In this document: positions 57,581 through 64,000 of the stretch, in pieces
How positions within the stretch are numbered: the stretch's first letter is position 1
Layout: the number at the start of each line of letters is the position of its first letter
From: Podospora pseudocomata
Lineage: Eukaryota; Ascomycota; Sordariomycetes; Sordariales; Podosporaceae
Reading direction: 5' to 3'
DNA length: 64,000 nt
Assembly (NCBI RefSeq): GCF_035222375.1
Contig: NC_085887.1
Location: forward strand, 1,959,501 to 2,023,500
Notes under the pieces: generated by a model
What the model was told of the DNA's origin: nothing
What the model saw: only the letters and a program-made list of their open reading frames with translations
Database searches by the model: none
Program-made: the position numbers and the translations under genes

Positions 57581-58470
57581 AGGATGAGTGAGGGTTGAGA
57601 GGGTTGTAGGTTTCTTGATTTTTGGTAATTACGGTTTCGATGTATTATATGTAATTATTGTAATTTTGATGAGACTTTGTTGAACCCTACCATGAACGAG
57701 AAACATATATGTGGCATTTGAAGAGGCATTTTACCGACGGGATGCACAGGGACGCGCAAGATTTTGCCAACTTGGGTTGTTCAATGTTGGCTGCCTTGGA
57801 GGATGACGAGGCCTTCTCCAACTGCATCAATAACCCTGCTCACAGTTCGCCCCCCGCACTTTGGAGCTCCCCGTGGCTGGCGTGGCTTTCTTCAACATCG
57901 GGACTGAAGAAGTGGGTGGCTGGAGATGACTTTTTGAGAGCATTGCAAAAGGCCACCTTCGAATTCTTATATGTTGAATAGCGGTATTATATACTCCTGT
58001 AGTCTTTTTGCTCTGATTTATACACTCGAGGCCTGTGATACTGAGCTGAGTGCCCCTCGGCGGCGCTGTCACAAGCTCCATCCTTGGCTCAACTCCAATT
58101 GCAATGACGCAAGTGGTCGCGACGGTTCTCCCACCTCCCCGACGACAAGCTTCCCTCGAACGCTGAGCCCTGCGAACTGGTGTTCAGTTTACTTTATACA
58201 TCCATCCACAACCGATTCCCTATCGTATATATCAATTCTTCTTGCGCACAAGACCATCCATTTGTTGCCACTGCCCACATCGTCTCGCACAACTGAGCGA
58301 GCGCACTTGCTGTGGGACCAGGCTGCCTCTGGATCCCGACTTATCCGTTGATACCCTTCAAGGTTGCCATTCACAAAACCACAATATCTTACAGTTCAAG
58401 GACACCGAGCGTGTTACTCCCAGTCCGCTTCGGAAGACCAGCCACCCACACCGTTCCATCCACCTCCAAG
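57581..58470. other. Intergenic and 5' leader of the MINDY gene
   Basis: The frame of the next gene stays open upstream to 58312, but the composition there is not coding-like. No other gene seen. Confidence 0.5.
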
Positions 58471-61400
58471 ATGGTTTCTCGAAAACCGCTTCCTCCAAAT
58501 GCGACATTCGACCCCGCCGTACCATCACATGCTCGATCGCCAGAACCAAAGCCCGATGCACAACAAGAATTCGTATTACCGCCCTTTGAATCCACTGGTG
58601 GATTCTGGGACGATACCTCGAACGACATAAACCAAAATCAAAACACCGACGCTGCACAAGACATGTTGAACTCGCACCAGCCAGGCCAGGCTGCTGGCAA
58701 CTATGCGGGCTTGGAGGAGGAGAATGTCTGGGCTAATAATAATAGCTCTTCCAACCTCGATCGAGTCCCGACAGTTTTGAGGCCCGGAAGCAGCCATCGA
58801 ATGGACAACACTGGATCTCTGGGAAAAGTGGCGGAGAGGACAGACGCGGGGTTGGATGTCACACGGGTGCCGACCATCCTCAGGCCCGCTGGCGGGCCGT
58901 CCAGTCGAGAGACCAACCCATTCAAAAGAAAGATGCATAACCAGGATGGATCTGCGAATCCTGCGTCAACATCCTCCACCACTCCTCTCCCAGAATCCCT
59001 GACTGGGGCATTTTCAGACCTAGCCGTTGGAGATACGACCAAGAACCCGTGGCAACCAGCGCTTAGCGACAACAGCGCACTTGGCCAACGGCCGTCGTAT
59101 CAGTTACCAGAGCCGTCGCCAGGGATGGAGGACGGCTGGAAGGGCTCGGAGACACCGCGCCCATCGACATCTACGCCACCCAGGCTCTTGTCACTCCCTT
59201 CGGAGGAGGGCTCCGCGGGCTGGGAGAACGAAAGGGACAAGCCCCCTAACATCCAGTTAGGGTTCACAGCGGAGGAGGACGAGGTTCTTGGTGATTCCCA
59301 CGCCTGGGATGACCTTGGCACTGTCAACAAGGGGAATGGTACAGCCGCCGTGCCCGCTGTTCCTGATAAGGGCGGTTCAGACGACGAGTGGAATTTGATA
59401 GACGTGGATCCTCCTCGCTCTAGTCAGCCCAATGTCCAACAAAGTCCCTCTAATTCTAAGCCAAGCCCACCTCGGAGAAGGGATACATGGGAAGACTTTG
59501 ATGAAGAAAAGGATACTCCCCAGCCGAGCACCTCACAACAGGTAGCAGCGCCCGTAACGAAAGACCAACCGCCGCCTCAGGGGAAAGCTCCTGAACTTCC
59601 TGCAAGGACTGAACTTCCACCACGAACAGAGCTTCCTCGACGAACATCAAGCGAGCAACCGCCGCCACAACCTCCCCGTCCTGTGGACAAGAACGAAACA
59701 TACCACATCAAGAACATCAACTGGTTTGATATAACGGCTGCCAAAAACCCGAGATCGACGCCTATTCTTGTTCAGAATGCCAACGGCCCCTGCCCTCTTG
59801 TTGCTCTTGTCAACGCCCTTACACTTACCACGCCGGCTGATAAGAACACGGCGCTGGTTGATACGCTAAAGACACGAGAACAAGTCAGCCTGGGTTTGCT
59901 ACTTGATGCTGTGTTCGATGAGTTAATGTCCGAGAGGCGTCTTGATCCAAATGTTCCCTTACCGGATATCACCCAACTTTACAGCTTCCTCCAAGGACTG
60001 CACACTGGCATGAACGTCAATCCTCGGTTTATTCCAACAGAGTCTATCTTGCAATCTTTCAAGAGGACGTCACTTACTCACATTCACCCGAGTCAACGCG
60101 GCGAGATGTCTATACCTGGAACTTTTGAGCATACCAAGGAGATGACACTGTACTCGACCTTTTCGATACCGCTGATTCACGGCTGGCTGCCTCGTCCGGA
60201 CGATATTTTTTACCAATCCTTTGCGCGGCAGGCGACTTCCTATGAAGATGTCCAGAATCTGCTTTTCCGGGAAGAGGAGCTAGACGATAAACTAAGTAGC
60301 AGCCACCACCACGAGGGGTTGACCGAAGAGGAGCAGCAACTGTACCAAGACATTCTTTCGATCAAGTCGTTTTTGCACAGCTCTGCCACGCAGCTTACCA
60401 ACTTTGGTTTGGAGGTTATCAAGAAGTCGATGAAGCCAGGATCAGTTGCTATCTTGTTCAGAAACGATCATTTCGCCACTCTGTACCGACATCCTCAGAC
60501 GCTGGAGCTTCTCACGCTGGTTACCGATGCAGGATATGCAGGTCACGCCGAGGTTGTGTGGGAATCTCTCGTCGACACCACCGGCGAAAAGGCCGAGTTC
60601 TTTTCAGGAGACTTCCGTGTTGTAGGTGGCGCTTCACATACTTCATCGACGCCCGCTGCTAGAACTCAAGGGTCTGGCAGCTGGGCTGATGTGGCCTCCA
60701 GCTCTGGCAACAGACGAAGCAGAGAACAGGGCCGTGGTGGCCGAAGCAGTTCTAGTGAGGCCCCAACCTCGCCAACAACCGAACAAGAGGACCGAGACTT
60801 TGCCATGGCCCTCCAACTCCAAGAGGAAGAGGACAACCGTCATCGTCAAGAGGAAGACCGCCGTCGTAGAGAAGCCAGGTTGTCAGAGCAGTACATTGAA
60901 CAGCAGGGACGGGCAGCTCAAGCGCATAACAGCCGTGGTGGGGCCGGCTCAGGCCGAGGAGGCAGCCACGCTGCGTCTCGTAGTACGAGCTCGTTGGGAT
61001 CCTCGGGTACCGCCAACACCGGCCGTCGTGCCCCAAGCGGAGTCCGCGTCACTTCATCCACTCCTACAGTAGCTTCCTCGAACAACAGTGCTACGCCCAA
61101 TCGTCCTCGGCCATCCACGCAAACAGTTAGATCGCTGATTCCGCCTGTTCAGCCGGCGGCCGCGGCGAATAGAGACCCGGAGGCTGGGTTGGATGATGCT
61201 CCTCCTAGTTATGAGCAAGCATCTCAACAGGCGGCGTACGAGCCGCCGACTGGTCATCCGGCACACCCCGCTAGTAGCCCAACCGCGGCGACGTCACAGC
61301 CAGCGTCTACTCCCGGGGGAACGCAAAGGCCAAGTACGGGCGCTTCTCAACCCTCGCCGAGGGTTAATAATGCCCCTAGAACGGGCGGAAGTGCTGGGGG

Positions 61401-61545
61401 GAGGGCGCCGAGTGGGAGTCATGGGTATCCGGGAGCTGGAGGTGCTGGACCGGGGAGACAAGGGTTGAGGCAGGGGGTTCCAGTTGTGCCTGCTAATGGA
61501 CGGCCTGGGGTGGTAGAGGAGAGGGAGAAGTGTGTGGTGATGTAG
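58471..61545 (+). CDS. MINDY-family deubiquitinase
   Basis: Single exon, 1024 residues from the ATG at 58471 (CCAAGATGG context); an upstream in-frame ATG at 58312 is less likely. The long disordered N-terminus contains RVPTVLRP (98-105) and RVPTILRP (132-139). The catalytic MINDY (DUF544) domain is about residues 410-720: VQNANGPCPL carries Gln435 and Cys441, and NDHFATL carries His667, so the catalytic residues are present. A ubiquitin-interacting segment DRDFAMALQLQEEEDN (774-789) follows. The tail is Ser/Gly/Pro-rich with PPSY (911-914), and it ends CVVM, a CaaX-like prenylation motif. MINDY enzymes trim K48-linked ubiquitin chains. Prenylation would place it on membranes. Confidence 0.92.
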   Translation: MVSRKPLPPNATFDPAVPSHARSPEPKPDAQQEFVLPPFESTGGFWDDTSNDINQNQNTDAAQDMLNSHQPGQAAGNYAGLEEENVWANNNSSSNLDRVPTVLRPGSSHRMDNTGSLGKVAERTDAGLDVTRVPTILRPAGGPSSRETNPFKRKMHNQDGSANPASTSSTTPLPESLTGAFSDLAVGDTTKNPWQPALSDNSALGQRPSYQLPEPSPGMEDGWKGSETPRPSTSTPPRLLSLPSEEGSAGWENERDKPPNIQLGFTAEEDEVLGDSHAWDDLGTVNKGNGTAAVPAVPDKGGSDDEWNLIDVDPPRSSQPNVQQSPSNSKPSPPRRRDTWEDFDEEKDTPQPSTSQQVAAPVTKDQPPPQGKAPELPARTELPPRTELPRRTSSEQPPPQPPRPVDKNETYHIKNINWFDITAAKNPRSTPILVQNANGPCPLVALVNALTLTTPADKNTALVDTLKTREQVSLGLLLDAVFDELMSERRLDPNVPLPDITQLYSFLQGLHTGMNVNPRFIPTESILQSFKRTSLTHIHPSQRGEMSIPGTFEHTKEMTLYSTFSIPLIHGWLPRPDDIFYQSFARQATSYEDVQNLLFREEELDDKLSSSHHHEGLTEEEQQLYQDILSIKSFLHSSATQLTNFGLEVIKKSMKPGSVAILFRNDHFATLYRHPQTLELLTLVTDAGYAGHAEVVWESLVDTTGEKAEFFSGDFRVVGGASHTSSTPAARTQGSGSWADVASSSGNRRSREQGRGGRSSSSEAPTSPTTEQEDRDFAMALQLQEEEDNRHRQEEDRRRREARLSEQYIEQQGRAAQAHNSRGGAGSGRGGSHAASRSTSSLGSSGTANTGRRAPSGVRVTSSTPTVASSNNSATPNRPRPSTQTVRSLIPPVQPAAAANRDPEAGLDDAPPSYEQASQQAAYEPPTGHPAHPASSPTAATSQPASTPGGTQRPSTGASQPSPRVNNAPRTGGSAGGRAPSGSHGYPGAGGAGPGRQGLRQGVPVVPANGRPGVVEEREKCVVM

Positions 61546-62516
61546 AGTGTTTTGTTTCAAGAAGCTGCTTTTCGGCTTTGCTGATGGGCGTGGTATATCG
61601 GCTGGGATTTTTGGGATGGGTTCAGATTCATGAGTTGATAAGTTTTGGCGATGGGTATGGTTATAGTGAGATGAGAGTGGTGATCACAGTACACGAGAAA
61701 ATACCGAGCTTCATGTGGTGGAGGGTAGATTATTGGGGTAATGGAAGGAGTGGACTCGAGGAAGGGACCTTACTATAGTATATATGACGATGTGGCGCTT
61801 TGGATTTTTAGTGGCTCATGTGGTGAAGAGTGTTCGTCTGGAACTATTAGATACTGTTTGGTGTTGTCCAATTGTGATGTTTGGAGGTTTGAGGCTGATG
61901 AGTGGACACATTAGTTTTGCGTTTTGTGAGTGTTGGTTGAGATTGTTGAGAAAGAACTGCTGGAGAGTAGCAGATGAGTAGACAAATTCATCATTTACGA
62001 CATTTTCATGTAAATGGCCACAACAACCAAGTCACACAGAGTACCTGCATGGTTCCGTATGACAAAAACCATCGTGATCTGATGTTGGTGTTGAGATGGG
62101 ATAATTGCCCGCTGGCCAATCAGAGCAGCGGAACCCGATGCTTGCACCCCTGCAGATTCTAGTTGCCGTGGCTGTTGTTGGTGATCAATATTAGGGGAGG
62201 TTTTCGCTGACATCATTGGTCGAGACAGGCGTCTGGTAGCGAGATGCAACTGCCTTTGGGAGCTGCCAAAGAGGGGAACTTGAGTTTAATAGATGGTTGC
62301 TGTGCCTCTTCTTTTCTGATCCTCCCTCTGATCTTTTTTTTTTGGCTTGATTTAAAGAGGTGCGAAGTGTGGCACAGTAGGAGAGTTACATTGCGGGGAG
62401 CTGTCAGCAAAGAAACACCACACCACAGCCCGTGATATCTTCACCTCACCTTAAGTTCTCACCATTCGACAACACTTTATACGAAACAAACCAGGAAGGA
62501 ATACAAACCCATCAAA
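61546..62516. other. Intergenic
   Basis: 3' UTR of the MINDY gene and promoter of the reductase gene. No gene recognised. Confidence 0.5.
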
Positions 62517-63458
62517 ATGGCCACCTCAACATTGGGTCTCATACCAAACTGGTACCCCCCCACCCGCGAAAACTACGACCTCATCCTCTCCTTGTGGAAG
62601 TGGTTCCCTGCCGTACGTTTCCCCCCTCCCTCCCCTCTCCAATCCGCCCCCAACTAACACTTCCAGTTCGCCTCCCTCCAATGGGCAACAACCTGGTACG
62701 GCATGGGCAAAACCTCCCTCCCCTCCCCGCTCAACCTGCCCGGCCGTCTAGCCTGGCTAACAATGGAATCCCCCGGCTTCCTCACCCTCCTCTACACCTT
62801 CTTTCGTCTCCCCCCGCAGCTTTCCGTCACCGACCTCCCCTGGCAAAACTCCGTCCTCGCCGGCCTCTTCGTAATCCACTACTCCTACCGCGCCATCCTC
62901 TTCCCCTTCCTCCAACCATCCATGGCACCAATGCACCTCTCCATCTGGGCCTCGGCCTTCTCCTTCCAAGTCATCAACGGGCTCATGCTCGGGTCCTGGC
63001 TAGGCGGGTACGGACCAACCTCCCAAGAAGAATGGGATAACCTCTTGCCGTTTGGAACACTGCAGTTCAGCGTTGGCATCGCGATTTTTTACGTGGGGCT
63101 GGCGGCGAATTACTATCATGATGATGAGCTGAGGGAGATAAGGAGGAGGGAGAACCATCGCCAGGATAGGCTGGTTAAAGAAGGCAGGGTGAAGAGGGGG
63201 GATGTGAGCAGGCATTATGAGGTTCCCAAGGCGGGCTTGTTCAAGTACATGTTGTATCCGCATTACTTTGTCGAGTGGGTCGAGTGGTTTGGGTATTGGA
63301 CTGCGGCGGGGTACGGGTGTGTGCCGGCGAGGTGCTTCTTGTTCAATGAGGTTGCGTCAATGTTGCCCAGAGCGGTGAGGGGGAAGGCCTGGTATGTTGA
63401 GAAATTCGGGGAGGAGAAGGTGGGGAAGAAGTGGGCGGTTATTCCGGGGTTCTGGTAG
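62517..63458 (+). CDS. 3-oxo-5-alpha-steroid 4-dehydrogenase family protein
   Basis: Two exons, 62517-62612 and 62667-63458, with a 54-bp GTACGT...CAG intron, encode 295 residues. There are several membrane helices. The C-terminal segment YPHYFVEWVEWFGYWTAAG is the conserved NADPH-binding signature of the PF02544 steroid reductase family, and the C-terminus (GKAWYVEKFGEEKVGKKWAVIPGFW) follows the family's end. Fungal members act on sterol-like or enoyl substrates in the ER membrane. The exact substrate is unknown. The short first exon (32 residues) is required for the full N-terminus; the ATG context (ATCAAAATGG) is good. Confidence 0.88.
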
Positions 63459-63739
63459 GATCAGGAAGGGAAAGGGGGAGAGGAGGTAAGATGGGCGTGA
63501 GGGAGGGGGTAGTGGCCAGAGAAAGGAGGATAATGGTTTGGTCGACGAGCTGGAGTTGAGCTTGGTCCAGAGAATAAGCACATGATGACTTTCACGAGAT
63601 ATGCCATGACATATATCGCCAGGTCAGTGACAACGACGACGTGAATAACCATATCTTGTCATCTATCAGAGTGCCTCTCCGACCATCAAGCAAATATATC
63701 CTGCTAGCAATGCTCCAAAACACCCCTTTTTAGACTCCT
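63459..63739. other. Convergent 3' flanks
   Basis: Short region between the reductase gene and the WD40 gene, which face each other; nothing else seen. Confidence 0.5.
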
Positions 63740-64000
63740 TTAGATACCCGTAGCCTCCCGATAGAAACTCAAACTCCGACTAGCACCCGCCGCGCAAAAC
63801 CTCTCTCCTTTACCCATCCCAGGCCCAAGCGCACGTTCGGTCGGTGGCAACCAGCGTACACACCACAAAGCCTTGTCCGTCTCGCTGTGCGTAGCCACAC
63901 AAGCCCCCCTTGCGACATCCCAGACCTTGACCTTGCCATCCAGCTGCCCACTGAGGAGGTAGTCTCCCGTATCGTTCCAGTCGAGTGATGTGATCCACGA
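63740..64000 (-). CDS. Ski8/Rec14-type WD40 protein, C-terminal part
   Basis: An open frame runs from the window edge to a TAA at 63740, giving the last 86 residues. SWITSLDWNDTGDYLLSG and QLDGKVKVWDVARGACVATH are a WD repeat ending in WD. ETDKALWCVRWLPPTERALGPGMGKGE and GASRSLSFYREATG match the last blade of fungal Ski8/Rec14 proteins as I know them. These act with the Ski2-Ski3 complex in exosome-mediated mRNA decay and, in fungi, in meiotic double-strand break formation. The gene continues beyond the window; no intron is seen in this part. Confidence 0.8.
   Translation of the reverse strand, partial: SWITSLDWNDTGDYLLSGQLDGKVKVWDVARGACVATHSETDKALWCVRWLPPTERALGPGMGKGERFCAAGASRSLSFYREATGI

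Noticed and set aside
58312-58470. 53-codon N-terminal extension of the MINDY protein
   Set aside because: The sequence is not protein-like and the ATG at 58471 has a better context and a normal family start.
1-64000. CRISPR arrays, bacterial operons, riboswitches
   Set aside because: The genome is fungal and no regularly spaced repeat array was seen.
1-64000. A polyketide, peptide or terpene biosynthetic cluster
   Set aside because: No synthase-type core enzyme is present; the transporter, regulator and hydrolases are not grouped around one.

Overview
The window is nuclear DNA of a filamentous ascomycete (Pezizomycotina). Genes carry short GT-AG introns of about 50-100 bp, four of five tRNA genes have introns, and the gene content is fungal: Zn2Cys6 regulator, HET-domain genes, class I hydrophobin, fungal amidase, fungal GH5, Fot1-type transposon. 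A Sordariomycete is my best guess, but that is inference from gene style, not a computed placement.

Layout. 0-7 kb: a cysteine-repeat protein, a divergent pair of an MCT-type transporter and a Zn2Cys6 regulator sharing a promoter with tandem repeats, and a phosphotransferase-like protein without its catalytic aspartates. 7-13 kb: a probable solo LTR, unrecognised coding-like debris, a tRNA-Ala and a decayed HET gene. 13-22.5 kb: a hydrophobin, an acetyltransferase-like gene, a small secreted cysteine-rich protein and four more tRNA genes. 22.9-30.2 kb: a five-exon GH5 glucanase, a second solo LTR, and a decayed amidase gene with a Fot1/pogo transposon sitting inside one intron. 30.8-44.6 kb: an M14 carboxypeptidase, a decayed HET gene split by a third solo LTR, an intact HET gene head to head with it, a cysteine-rich single-pass membrane protein and an amino acid permease. 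44.6-51.4 kb has no gene I can support. 51.4-56.2 kb: another intact HET gene and a decayed gene of an unknown family. 57-64 kb looks like conserved core: NTF2-like protein, MINDY-type deubiquitinase, steroid 5-alpha-reductase family protein, and the 3' end of a Ski8/Rec14 WD40 gene.

How it fits together. The middle of the window (about 7-56 kb) behaves as an accessory region: four HET-domain loci (two intact, two decayed), three solo LTRs with 5-bp target duplications, one DNA transposon and long gene-poor stretches. No multi-gene biosynthetic cluster is evident. The one probable regulatory unit is the regulator/transporter pair at 1-5 kb. I found no clearly undescribed multi-gene system; the most unusual items are the 8-residue cysteine repeats, the pseudokinase-like phosphotransferase, the triple repeat in the divergent promoter, the transposon in the amidase intron, and a perfect 17-bp palindrome in a decayed gene.
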